DNA of 55,793 nt from assembly GCA_017475035.1 (NCBI GenBank), contig JAFVGK010000036.1, positions 1 through 55,793 on the forward strand. The letters are read 5' to 3'. Made by a program: the position numbers and the translations under genes. Of the stretch, positions 24,901 to 33,063 are shown piece by piece; position 1 is the stretch's first letter; every line of letters starts with the position of its first letter. Under the pieces are notes generated by a model that saw only the letters and a list, made by a program, of their open reading frames with translations, had not been told where the DNA came from and made no database searches. This stretch comes from Blautia sp. Lineage in GTDB: Bacteria > Bacillota > Clostridia > Lachnospirales > Lachnospiraceae.

Positions 24901-26634
24901 TTATTCCGTTACAGCTTCCTCCGCTTCTTCTGTCGCAGCTTCAACTGTTTCTTCGACCGCTTCTGTCGCAGCTTCAACTGTTTCTTCGACCGCTTCTGTC
25001 GCAGCTTCGACTGTTTCTTCGGCCGCTTCTGTCGCGGCTTCAACTGTCTCCTCGACTGTTTCTGCTGCGGTTTCGTCTGTTTCTTCGACTGCTTCTGCAG
25101 CGTCTTCTGCTGTTTCTTCGATTACCTCTGCAGCTTCTTCCGCATTTTCAGCATCGGCTTCATCCGGAGCGGTTTCCTCAACGGCTTCTTCGGCGTCACT
25201 ATCTTCTTCCACAGCCTCTTCCTCGTCTTCGGCATGTTCATGAACCATAGTAAAGGTGTGCAGATCTGTGATCTTAAGAGTCCCGAAAACCTTTTCATCA
25301 ACTTTAATGGAAGCTTCCTCCAGCCATTTCTGGGTGGTTTCCTCGTAGAACTCATCCTTGATCTGATCCTGAACGGATTCAATCTTTGACTGTGTCTCAT
25401 CCTCGTCATGAACGAGATCCATACGAAGGACATAATAACCGGCGTCCGTTTCAACGATGCCGTCATAAACTTCTCCGTCCGCCAGGGTGCGAAGAGCTTC
25501 GATCACGGCAGCGTCCTGGCTGTTCTGGAGATAAGTATTTTCCGTATCCTTTGTGGTGAAGTTATCAGTTCTTGCGGTAAGAGCACTGTCAATTTCGGAC
25601 GCAGCAGCATTCATATCAGCAGAGGGATCTTCCTTCATTTTGTCGAGAAGCATCTGTGCTTTTGTGGCTGCATCATAAGACGGGGCTTCTTCCGTGTCAG
25701 CGTCTTCGGCACCCTCGGCAGCATCTTCCGCAACATCAGCAGCATCCTCGGCAGCTTTTTCTACGTCATCTTCTGCATCCTCAGCAGCTTCTTCTGCGGT
25801 ACCTTCTGCATCCTCAGCAGCTTCTTCTGCGTCATCAGCGGCATCCTCAGCAGCTTCTTCTACGGTATCAGCGGCATCCTCAGCAGCTTCTTCTACGGTA
25901 TCAGCGGCATCCTCAGCAGCTTCTTCTGCATCCTCGACAGCGTCATCAGCGTCATCATCAGCAGCAGCATCTTCAGCAATATCTTCCGCTTCAGAGTCTT
26001 CCGCTTCATCTTCTGCCGTCTCATCATCTTCGCCAAGGTCTTCTTCTGTCTCTTCGTCATGCTCAATCAGGACATAAGTATAAGAAGACTGCTGTGCTTC
26101 CTCCGGATCAACAGTGATATCAGCATCAGCAACGATCGGGTCAAAGAAGCGGGATTCGATGGTTTCAAGCTCCAGGAACGCGGCAACATCATCCTTTGTT
26201 ACGGAAAGCGCGGAGATGGTTTCATCCGTGTTTGCAGCCATAAAAGCCTCGGCAGCAGCGTTAATCTTTTCCAGATCTTCATCAGTCACTTCCACACCGT
26301 AGTCTGCAGCCTTCTGTTTCATGATGGTGGAAAGCTCAAGCTGTTCCAGAGCAGTCTCTACCGCTTCGTCGCCATAGGTTTTTCCTTCTTCATCTGACGC
26401 AGAGGACCAGATGCTGTACTGATAGCCTGAAGAACCAAAGATGCTGGCATACATCTGTTCAGTCCTTGCCTGTTGGTAACGGGCAAAGAGACTTAAAGTT
26501 CCCATGGAAATTTTGTCACCGTTTACAGTTGCGACGGTCCTGGTGCCGTCCAGCTTTGGCGCTCCGCATCCGGAAAGCATGCTGACGCTGATGAAACCTG
26601 CCAATACCGCCATTGTCAATCGTTTGCCATTCAT
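24901..26634 (-). CDS. PrsA/SurA-like lipoprotein foldase with acidic repeat insertions
   Basis: Start 26634 gives 577 residues. The lipobox is LSGC (Cys23). Residues 24-180 resemble the SurA/PrsA chaperone N-domain (VATVNGDKISMGTLSLFARY, LEQLELSTIMKQKAADYGVE). A parvulin-type prolyl isomerase domain then begins with SSYTYVLIEHDEE (about 183-195) and resumes with AQMLLDKMKEDPSADMNAAA and GEVYDGIVETDAGYYVLRM. The two parts are separated by about 120 residues of EEAAEDA-type acidic repeat. After residue 466 a second acidic tail repeats AVEETVEAATE. The isomerase would act outside the membrane on exported proteins. Repeat copy number may vary between strains. Confidence 0.85.
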   Translation of the reverse strand: MNGKRLTMAVLAGFISVSMLSGCGAPKLDGTRTVATVNGDKISMGTLSLFARYQQARTEQMYASIFGSSGYQYSIWSSASDEEGKTYGDEAVETALEQLELSTIMKQKAADYGVEVTDEDLEKINAAAEAFMAANTDETISALSVTKDDVAAFLELETIESRFFDPIVADADITVDPEEAQQSSYTYVLIEHDEETEEDLGEDDETAEDEAEDSEAEDIAEDAAADDDADDAVEDAEEAAEDAADTVEEAAEDAADTVEEAAEDAADDAEEAAEDAEGTAEEAAEDAEDDVEKAAEDAADVAEDAAEGAEDADTEEAPSYDAATKAQMLLDKMKEDPSADMNAAASEIDSALTARTDNFTTKDTENTYLQNSQDAAVIEALRTLADGEVYDGIVETDAGYYVLRMDLVHDEDETQSKIESVQDQIKDEFYEETTQKWLEEASIKVDEKVFGTLKITDLHTFTMVHEHAEDEEEAVEEDSDAEEAVEETAPDEADAENAEEAAEVIEETAEDAAEAVEETDETAAETVEETVEAATEAAEETVEAATEAVEETVEAATEAVEETVEAATEEAEEAVTE

Positions 26635-26786
26635 AATGATTATCATCCTCCATAAAAACAATCTACACGCTAGTATAAGCTTTTTTAGCGTGAAGGGCAA
26701 GATAAAATTTCATTTTCATACGTATCAGGAGAAAGTATTCATAACATTGCAGCCTGTTCCCTGCCTTTTTGCAAAGGGAAACTGAT

Positions 26787-26830
26787 TTTGTCTTCGGCAG
26801 TCCGACTGCCGGGGCAGCAAAATCAGCATC
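26787..26830. repeat. CTGATTYTG palindrome, copy A
   Basis: CTGATTTTG and CAAAATCAG flank an inner GGCAGTCCGACTGCC hairpin. It precedes GACATGGAGTCA, which is also present after copy B. Confidence 0.6.
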
Positions 26831-26843
26831 CGAAGACATGGAG

Positions 26844-27818
26844 TCAACTTACAGAACTGTGTTCCGGGAGGAGGTTGACATTCACGATAATAATCCCCAG
26901 ACAGACCAGAAGGAGGGAGACAAGCCCCATGACAGAAAAAGCCTCCTGGTTTTCTCCGAGAAACAAGGCTGAGAGTAAAACACCCATGACAGGATTTAAA
27001 AATCCAAGGATGGATACCCTGCTTACCGGATTATATTTGAGCAGGACGCCCCAAAGAGTATAAGCTCCGGCAGAGATAAAACCCATATAGAAAAGATTGA
27101 GGGCACAGCCTGTGGAGTAGAAAATAAGGCTGCCGCCCATGGCTTTGCCGATAACAAGCAGGACGATGCCGCCCACCAGAAACTGATAGCCGCTCAGTAC
27201 AACCGGATTTTCATCCCTGGAAAAAATCTTGATGCAGCAGCCGGACATCGCGTAAAAAAAAGCAGCAGCGACCATGGCTCCTTCACCCTGCAGAGTGACC
27301 GCTCCGCCGCCAATCAGTGAGCTGCCGCCTCCGAGAATCAGGATAATACCGGCAAACCCGACGAGGCATCCCAGAAGCTTCTTTAAACTGAATTTCTCCA
27401 GCTGGAACAAAAACGCGGCAAACAAAATTGCCAGGAAATTACCGGAAGCGTTAATGATGGAGCCTCTTACTCCCGTGGTATGAGCCAGGGCCAGAAAGAA
27501 AAAATAATATTGGCCGATGGTCTGGAAAAAGGATAAAAAGAGTATGTTTTTCCATGACGCGCGTTTGGGCTTCAAAAACTTTCCTGCAAGAAACGAACCA
27601 AAAATGAGAATCATGAGGCCGGCCAGAGTAAATCGCGCGCCGGCAAGCAGGATCCGGGATGCGGTATCGTCCGGCTCGATCCGGAATAACCGGTAGGCTA
27701 TTTTGATTGCGGGAGAAGCGCTGCCCCAGAGAACACAGCAAAATACGGCAGAGATAAAGGTTACGGGAAACCAGGCCCAGATTGCCTGTTTTTCCTGGGT
27801 TTTTGTTTGATCGGACAT
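26844..27818 (-). CDS. EamA/DMT-family transporter
   Basis: This 324-residue protein has ten predicted membrane helices in two EamA halves (about 15-155 and 175-315). The N-terminal half shows FCCVLWGSASPAIKIAYRLF and the second half ILGFLNPVMGVLLSALFLGE, the typical conserved end. Members export amino acids or other metabolites; the substrate is unknown. AGGAGG precedes ATG 27818. It is divergent from another EamA gene at 27974. Confidence 0.88.
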   Translation of the reverse strand: MSDQTKTQEKQAIWAWFPVTFISAVFCCVLWGSASPAIKIAYRLFRIEPDDTASRILLAGARFTLAGLMILIFGSFLAGKFLKPKRASWKNILFLSFFQTIGQYYFFFLALAHTTGVRGSIINASGNFLAILFAAFLFQLEKFSLKKLLGCLVGFAGIILILGGGSSLIGGGAVTLQGEGAMVAAAFFYAMSGCCIKIFSRDENPVVLSGYQFLVGGIVLLVIGKAMGGSLIFYSTGCALNLFYMGFISAGAYTLWGVLLKYNPVSRVSILGFLNPVMGVLLSALFLGENQEAFSVMGLVSLLLVCLGIIIVNVNLLPEHSSVS

Positions 27819-27973
27819 AATCGAGCCTCCTGTGAGTTTTCTGATGCAGTCTGTAATCTTACATTATCCGGGAGAAAAAAGCAAATCAATGAAAAAAAAG
27901 AAACCTGTGCTATACTGTTACAGCCGCGAGGTTGTGACGGCTTTGCATGGATGGCTTTTTTGGAGGAATTGTG

Positions 27974-28825
27974 ATGGAGTACTTTTATCTTATTTTGCAG
28001 GCAGTGATATTCAGTTTTGGCGGACTTCTGATCAAAGCATCCGGTACTATGGTATCCCCGATGATGCTTTCCTTTCTCCGGTTTGCCATTGGCGTATGCT
28101 TATTGCTGATGATCCAGGGGATCAAAAACAGGCGTCTGAGCCTGAAGCTTACCGGAGGCTGGATCGTGGCGGGCGGAATGTTGAAGGCGCTGCACTATCT
28201 CGGGGAAAATTATGGTGTTATGCGTGGTTTTTCCTATGGGGGAATTATCGTATGGCCGATCCAGACACTGGTGATTCTGGTGGTTTCGGTGACGGTATTT
28301 AAAGAAAAGCTTACGAAACGGATGGCTCTGGGCACGGCTATGTGCCTTTCAGGCATTGCCCTTGTAACCTGGAACGGCGCATCTGCGGAGGTTTTCCTTG
28401 AGGCCAACGCAGGCACATTTATAGCCTTTCTTTTTGCGGGTATAGGTGCTGCCGGCTTTTTTGTCTCCCAGAAGCGGCTGGTTGAAAATATGGATATTGT
28501 GCAGATGAATGTTTCTATGTTTATATATGGTATGTTTACGACGATCCTGGTCCTTCCTGCTGCAGGATCACATATCAGAGGCAGCGCGAATATCCCCGGT
28601 CTTGTATCCATCCTCCTGTTAGGGGCGATTACCTGCGTGGGCTTTTTGCTTCAGGCTGCCGCAATCCGAAAGGTTCCTATGGTCCTTGCGACAATTATCC
28701 AGAGCTGTACGGTGATCTTGTCTATTCTGTGGGGCGTTCTGTTTTATGGCGACCCGTTGAGCAGCTATGTTATAGCAGGGACGGTTCTGTTTTTGATGGG
28801 GATCGGAGTTGTGACGATTCACTGA
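27974..28825 (+). CDS. EamA/DMT-family transporter
   Basis: This 283-residue protein has ten membrane helices. The first EamA unit begins FYLILQAVIFSFGGLLIKAS; the second ends ILWGVLFYGDPLSSYVIAGT. Start 27974 is supported by GGAGGAA; an upstream in-frame start at 27947 has none. It is only distantly similar to the divergent EamA at 26844. The substrate is unknown. Confidence 0.87.
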   Translation: MEYFYLILQAVIFSFGGLLIKASGTMVSPMMLSFLRFAIGVCLLLMIQGIKNRRLSLKLTGGWIVAGGMLKALHYLGENYGVMRGFSYGGIIVWPIQTLVILVVSVTVFKEKLTKRMALGTAMCLSGIALVTWNGASAEVFLEANAGTFIAFLFAGIGAAGFFVSQKRLVENMDIVQMNVSMFIYGMFTTILVLPAAGSHIRGSANIPGLVSILLLGAITCVGFLLQAAAIRKVPMVLATIIQSCTVILSILWGVLFYGDPLSSYVIAGTVLFLMGIGVVTIH

Positions 28826-28835
28826 ACGCGCAAGA

Positions 28836-28868
28836 TAAAGGACGGTTTGATATCCAAATCGTCCTTTT
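28836..28868 (+). terminator. Terminator after the EamA gene
   Basis: AAAGGACGGTTTG pairs with CAAATCGTCCTTTT around ATATC, followed by a T-rich stretch. Confidence 0.75.
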
Positions 28869-28924
28869 CGTTTTCTTTTTTGCCCGGGACCTGTAAACAA
28901 TAGATCATCTGTCTGTCTGGTATC

Positions 28925-29004
28925 AGGAGCTGCGCATAAATAACCTTTACATCAGGACGAATATATCCTGCACCATCCGTATAGGTTATTTTTGCACAGC
29001 TCCT
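28925..29004. repeat. AATAACCT/AGGTTATT palindromic repeat, copy 2
   Basis: GGAGCTG at the left and CAGCTCC at the right extend the arms. It matches copy 1 at 24644 in the inner AATAACCTTT and ATAGGTTATTTT parts. Confidence 0.65.
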
Positions 29005-29027
29005 TATTTTACGCCTGAAAAATCACA

Positions 29028-29870
29028 TTATTTTTTCCCCCGTATATGTCCCTGACTGATCTCGACGCTTCCTTCCTTCAGCAAATGGCCGACAGCACGT
29101 TTGAAGGCGTTTTTACTCAGCCCCATAACGCGCTGTATCGTTTCCGGAGAGGCCTTGTCGTCAAAGGGAAGGACATTGTCGTATTTTTTCAGAACCTGCA
29201 GGACGTGTGCGGCGTCATCATCCATCTGCAAATACGCTTTCTTTCTTGCGGAGACGGAAAGCTTTCCGTCCTCTTTTACCTCTGTGATACGGCAGGGGAT
29301 GACGGATCCTATGGTATATTCCGCCTGGGCTTCCCTTTTGGGAATGAGCCCGTTGTATTTATCATCGATGGCGATAAATACGCCGAAATTATCACTGATT
29401 TCGTAGATTCGCCCTGTGACTTCATCTCCGATGCCATATGGAGCACGATTGGAGAGATAATGGTAGACCTTCATCGTGGCGCATAGACGATGGCTTTTGT
29501 CCAGATATAAAGCAACCAGGCAGTCCTCTCCCTCGCGAACCTTTTTTGTCTGCTCATGGAAAGGCAGAAGCAGATCCTTTTCCAGCCCCCAATCAAGAAA
29601 AGCACCGATCCTGGTGACCTGTTTTACTTTGAGAACGGCCAGTCCACCCAGCGTGATCAGCGGTTCTTTGACCGTGGCGATCGGACGGTCGGAGGAATCC
29701 AGATAAATAAAGACCTCCAGGGAGTCGCCTGTTTTCTTGCCTTCGGGAACCTGGCTGCCCGGCAGCAGGACGCGTTCTTTTTCCTCTGCGTTTCGTGATT
29801 CACCAAGGTAAACACCGAACTTCACTTCCTTAACAATGATCAGTGTCTGTTTCTTTCCGATTTCTATCAT
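29028..29870 (-). CDS. S1 RNA-binding protein, CvfB/YitL family
   Basis: This 280-residue cytoplasmic protein has tandem S1-like OB folds: residues 1-65 (TLIIVKEVKFGVYLG), 66-135 (LKVKQVTRIGAFLDWGLEKD), and 145-215 (GDEVTGRIYEISDNFGVFIA). The last part is a winged-helix end (IQRVMGLSKNAFKRAVGHLL). This is the CvfB order; CvfB affects virulence and RNA-linked regulation in staphylococci (family knowledge). The role in this organism is unknown. Confidence 0.9.
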   Translation of the reverse strand: MIEIGKKQTLIIVKEVKFGVYLGESRNAEEKERVLLPGSQVPEGKKTGDSLEVFIYLDSSDRPIATVKEPLITLGGLAVLKVKQVTRIGAFLDWGLEKDLLLPFHEQTKKVREGEDCLVALYLDKSHRLCATMKVYHYLSNRAPYGIGDEVTGRIYEISDNFGVFIAIDDKYNGLIPKREAQAEYTIGSVIPCRITEVKEDGKLSVSARKKAYLQMDDDAAHVLQVLKKYDNVLPFDDKASPETIQRVMGLSKNAFKRAVGHLLKEGSVEISQGHIRGKK

Positions 29871-29937
29871 AAAATAATAATCTCCCTTTTGAAATAGGTG
29901 CTTTCACGGGGAACCGGCGAAAGCTGAAATATGAAAA

Positions 29938-29967
29938 AAAATACCCACAGGGATATCCTGTGGGATA
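29938..29967 (-). terminator. Terminator of the tRNA-Val gene
   Basis: On the minus strand CCCACAGGATATCCCTGTGGG forms a perfect stem, followed by a T-rich run, just after the tRNA. Confidence 0.85.
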
Positions 29968-29973
29968 AAAAAA

Positions 29974-30046
29974 TGGAAGGTACAGGGATCGAACCTGCGA
30001 CCTTTCGCACGTCAAGCGAGCGCTCTCCCAGCTGAGCTAACCTTCC
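29974..30046 (-). tRNA. tRNA-Val (anticodon GAC)
   Basis: The minus strand reads GGAAGGT as the acceptor arm, closed by ACCTTCC. The D arm is GCTC...GAGC, the anticodon loop TTGACGT gives GAC, and the T arm is GCAGG-TTCGATC-CCTGT. The discriminator is A. CCA is not encoded. The anticodon stem has one C-A mismatch at its base. Confidence 0.93.
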
Positions 30047-30056
30047 AACGAAAGCT

Positions 30057-30084
30057 ATTATAACAGATATTTTTGATTTGTAAA
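30057..30084 (-). promoter_or_regulatory. Promoter of the tRNA-Val gene
   Basis: On the minus strand TTTACA (30084-30079) and TATAAT (30062-30057) are separated by 16 bp, ending 10 bp before the tRNA. Confidence 0.75.
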
Positions 30085-30198
30085 GCACAAAATGAAAAAA
30101 AACCTAAGTTTTTCGATCCGACAGGCTGTAAGCGGCTTAAGAAAAGGATGTTCTTGCAATCACAGTCTGCTTATGATACTATAAAAAAGCCAAAATCG

Positions 30199-30224
30199 TT
30201 TGCCGGGAACAATGCCTCGGCAAA
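30199..30224. other. Short hairpin upstream of the DegV gene
   Basis: TTTGCCG pairs with CGGCAAA around GGAACAATGCCT. There is no clear T tract. The rest of 30085-30345 shows no gene. Confidence 0.35.
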
Positions 30225-30345
30225 ATTATTATAGTAAACGAACAAAATGTTTGCGTTTTGATTTGTTTACTGCACCGAATTTACGCCGCTCTAAGCGGCA
30301 TGATTCCGCAGAAAAATATAAATATATCCGGATCAGGGAGGTGTC

Positions 30346-31233
30346 ATGATGAGCTATGTCCTGTCTTGTTGTTCTACGGCTGATTTATCAAAGCAGCATT
30401 TTGAGCAGCGTGATATACACTATGTTTGCTTTCATTATGTCCTGGATGGCGTTGAACATCTGGACGATCTGGGGCAATCTGTTTCCTTCCCTGATTTCTA
30501 TACTGCATTAGCCAATGGGTCCTCTGCGACGACTTCTCAGGTTAATGCGATAGAGTACTACTCATATTTTCGCAGATTTCTTGAACAGGGGCAGGATGTC
30601 CTTCATGTCTGTCTGTCCTCCGGGATTTCCGGCACGATAAATTCGGCCAGGATCGCACAGGAGAACCTTGCCGAAGAGTTTCCGCAGCGGAAGCTGTATA
30701 TCGTGGATTCCCTTGGGGCATCCTCAGGCTATGGACTCCTGATGGATAAGCTTGCCGATCTGCGGGATGAGGGGACAAATGTTGTGGATGCTTATCACTT
30801 TGCCGTGGAAAACAGATTGAAGGTACATCACTGGTTTTTCTCGACAGACCTTTCCTTCTATGTAAAGGGAGGGCGTATTTCCAAATCTTCCTATGTGGTG
30901 GGGACGGCACTGGGTATTTGCCCGCTGCTGAATATGGATTCACTTGGCAGACTGGTTCCGAGGGACAGGATCCGCACGAAGAAACGGGTGATCCAGCAGA
31001 TGGTGGAACAGATGGTCAGGCATGCAGAGGGAGGCACAGACTATCGCGGAAAGGTTTTCCTTTCTAATTCTGCGTGTCCGGAGGATGCCCGGGAGGTGGC
31101 AGACCTGGTAAAGCAAAAATTCCCGAATATTGACGGAGAACCATTGATTAATAATGTAGGTACCGTAATCGGAAGCCATACGGGTCCGGGAACGGTTGCT
31201 TTGTTCTTCTGGGGAGATGAAAGAGAAGACTGA
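30346..31233 (+). CDS. DegV family fatty-acid-binding protein
   Basis: This 295-residue protein has two alpha/beta domains. DegV features are SCCSTADLS at the N-terminus, TSQVNAIEYYSYFRRFLEQG, the loop CLSSGISGTINSA, a second-domain VKGGRISKSSYVVGTALGI and a final GTVIGSHTGPGTVALFF. Relatives bind a fatty acid (FakB) for phosphorylation by FakA, feeding membrane lipid synthesis. No fakA is in the window. GGGAGG supports the start. Confidence 0.92.
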   Translation: MMSYVLSCCSTADLSKQHFEQRDIHYVCFHYVLDGVEHLDDLGQSVSFPDFYTALANGSSATTSQVNAIEYYSYFRRFLEQGQDVLHVCLSSGISGTINSARIAQENLAEEFPQRKLYIVDSLGASSGYGLLMDKLADLRDEGTNVVDAYHFAVENRLKVHHWFFSTDLSFYVKGGRISKSSYVVGTALGICPLLNMDSLGRLVPRDRIRTKKRVIQQMVEQMVRHAEGGTDYRGKVFLSNSACPEDAREVADLVKQKFPNIDGEPLINNVGTVIGSHTGPGTVALFFWGDERED

Positions 31234-31282
31234 TTTTGCCGGCAGTCCAGCTGCCAGAGCGAGAGCATCGTCATCCTGAGAC
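31229..31282. repeat. CTGATTYTG palindrome, copy B
   Basis: CTGATTTTGCCGGCAGTCCAGCTGCC follows the DegV stop codon and resembles copy A. It ends near GACATGGAGTCA, as copy A does. Confidence 0.5.
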
Positions 31283-31364
31283 ATGGAGTCAGCATATAAG
31301 AACTTCGTTATGGCAGAAGAAGAATCATTCAAGGCCGCTGTGATCATTTTTACCAAAAAAAGAC

Positions 31365-31393
31365 TTGACAAAAACACGATTATATGATAAATT
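31365..31393 (+). promoter_or_regulatory. Promoter of the manganese riboswitch
   Basis: TTGACA (31365-31370) and TAAATT (31388-31393) have a 17-bp spacer. The riboswitch begins about 12 nt later. Confidence 0.55.
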
Positions 31394-31404
31394 ATTAACA
31401 ATCC

Positions 31405-31520
31405 GAAAGGGAGTAGCCAAATGTATCTGCTTATAGTTTTGCTGTAGGCATGATGCAGGTTTGAGATCGTCAGCCGATGCCTTGACGGGCATCCGTATCA
31501 AATGAGAAGGCAAGACTTTC
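31405..31520 (+). ncRNA. yybP-ykoY manganese riboswitch
   Basis: GAAAGGGAGTAGC at the 5' side and GCAAGACTTTC at the 3' side are the two conserved loops and the P1 arms of this Mn2+ sensor; ATCGTCAGCC supplies the other inner motif. P1 pairs GAAAG with CTTTC. The 3' P1 strand is also the first arm of the following terminator, so Mn2+ binding would prevent termination. Downstream there is no known manganese exporter. Confidence 0.85.
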
Positions 31521-31556
31521 AGGACAGCGTTTTCGCTGTGCTGAAAGTCTTTTTTT
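31513..31556 (+). terminator. Expression-platform terminator of the riboswitch
   Basis: AGACTTTCAGGACAGCG pairs with CGCTGTGCTGAAAGTCT around TTTT, followed by seven T. Its 5' arm overlaps the riboswitch P1 3' strand. Confidence 0.88.
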
Positions 31557-31644
31557 ATGGCAGAGGCTGGGCAGGCATTGCCACAGCCTGCTGCCGGAGC
31601 CGTGTAAAGAAAACACCGGCATCACTGCCGGGAAAGGAGAGAAA

Positions 31645-31758
31645 ATGAAAGCGGAAATCAGTTCCCCCCCATATCGGTTTACGCAGGCTGTGCTAGATTT
31701 TGTTTACAGCAGGAAAGCCTGCGTCGGGAAGTGTAAATCGGGTACATCAAGATTATAG
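31645..31758 (+). CDS. Short reading frame under the riboswitch, 37 residues
   Basis: ATG 31645 has a good site upstream (GGAAAGGAGAG). It encodes MKAEISSPPYRFTQAVLDFV, then YSRKACVGKCKSGTSRL. I recognise no family. The Cys-x3-Cys and basic end might bind metal, or it could be the start of a lost gene. It is the only frame between the riboswitch and pfkA with a convincing ribosome site. Confidence 0.3.
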   Translation: MKAEISSPPYRFTQAVLDFVYSRKACVGKCKSGTSRL

Positions 31759-31902
31759 GTATGAGAGTGAAAGAATACTTGAAAAAGATCGCAAAATAAG
31801 ATAAACTAAGCCATAACAAAAGCGGTTATTTTTGGCGGTGCAGGTAAGCGCTGCCGGATAACAAAACCCCTTTGACAAGGCATTTAGACGGAGGAAACGG
31901 TT

Positions 31903-32913
31903 ATGGCTGAGAATAAGATCGGAACCATTGGGGTTCTTACGAGCGGCGGCGATGCCCCGGGGATGAATGCGGCGATTCGTGCCGTGGTACGTAGAGGCTT
32001 GAGCAGCGGCCTGAAGGTAAAGGGGATTCAGAAAGGATACTCCGGACTGCTCAACGAAGAGATTATCGATATGTTCGCAAAAGACGTATCCGATACGATT
32101 GAACGAGGCGGTACGGTACTTTATACTGCCCGCTGCGCGGAGATGCGTACGGAGGCAGGACAGGAAAGAGCCGCCGAGATCTGCAGAAAACATGGGATTG
32201 AAGGTCTGGTTGTCATCGGAGGCGACGGCTCTTTCGCAGGAGCACAGAAGCTTGCCGCTCTTGGCATCAACACGATCGGAGTCCCGGGAACCATAGATCT
32301 GGATATTGCATGTACCGAATATACCATTGGTTTTGACACGGCGGTAAATACAGCCATGGAAGCCATTGACAAGGTACGTGATACCTCGACCTCCCACGAA
32401 CGCTGCAGCATCATCGAAGTCATGGGCCGGAGCGCCGGCTATCTTGCTTTGTGGTGCGGCATCGCGAACGGAGCCGAGGATGTCCTTCTTCCGGAGAAAT
32501 ACGATTATGACGAGCAAAGGCTGGTAAACAACATTATTATCAGCCGTAAAGCCGGCAAAAAGCATCACATTATCATCAACGCGGAAGGCATCGGCCATTC
32601 CGAGGCTATGGCAAAGCGTATCGAAGCAGCGACGGGCATCGAAACGCGCGCCACGATTCTCGGACACATGCAGCGCGGCGGAAGCCCGACCTGTAAAGAC
32701 CGTGTATATGCCTCTATGATGGGAGCTATGGCGGTAGACCTCCTCCTTCAGGGAAAGTCCTGCCGCGTAGTGGGATACTCCCATGGCGACTTTATCGATT
32801 TTGATATCGATGAAGCACTGGCGATGAAGAAAAATGTCAGCGAGTATATGTGGGAGGTCTGTAATTCCCTTTCCCATAATTATACAAAACATGCCATGGA
32901 CTCCGTGATGTAA
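31903..32913 (+). CDS. pfkA: ATP-dependent 6-phosphofructokinase
   Basis: This 336-residue glycolytic enzyme phosphorylates fructose 6-phosphate. The ATP site shows GGDGS (106-110); Gly here marks ATP rather than PPi use. The catalytic loop reads PGTIDLDI (128-135) instead of the usual TIDND, a variant I associate with Lachnospiraceae. MGRSAGYLALWCGIANGAED and HMQRGGSPTCKDR complete the substrate site. GGAGGAA supports the start. It is the first full gene after the manganese riboswitch, 350 nt away. Confidence 0.95.
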   Translation: MAENKIGTIGVLTSGGDAPGMNAAIRAVVRRGLSSGLKVKGIQKGYSGLLNEEIIDMFAKDVSDTIERGGTVLYTARCAEMRTEAGQERAAEICRKHGIEGLVVIGGDGSFAGAQKLAALGINTIGVPGTIDLDIACTEYTIGFDTAVNTAMEAIDKVRDTSTSHERCSIIEVMGRSAGYLALWCGIANGAEDVLLPEKYDYDEQRLVNNIIISRKAGKKHHIIINAEGIGHSEAMAKRIEAATGIETRATILGHMQRGGSPTCKDRVYASMMGAMAVDLLLQGKSCRVVGYSHGDFIDFDIDEALAMKKNVSEYMWEVCNSLSHNYTKHAMDSVM

Positions 32914-33063
32914 AAGCGGTGGTGTGCGGGAGCTGAAAGCGCACACCCACAGCCTGAAAGGAGCCTTTTTCTGAACGGCGGACTGCCGGCGGCTGAAGAT
33001 CCGAGCCGGGATCGGCTGCGCTGTCACAAAAGGCGCCGGTTTCGGGATAAGATTGGGAGGATC

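Noticed and set aside
25694-26077. Regular short DNA repeats that resemble a CRISPR array
   Set aside because: The units are contiguous in frame, encode EEAAEDA repeats and have no unique spacers.
25408-26397. Long plus-strand reading frames opposite the PrsA-like gene, rich in Ser, Ala, Phe or His/Gln
   Set aside because: They are the antisense of the acidic repeats; open frames arise from codon repetition. No ribosome sites or family matches.
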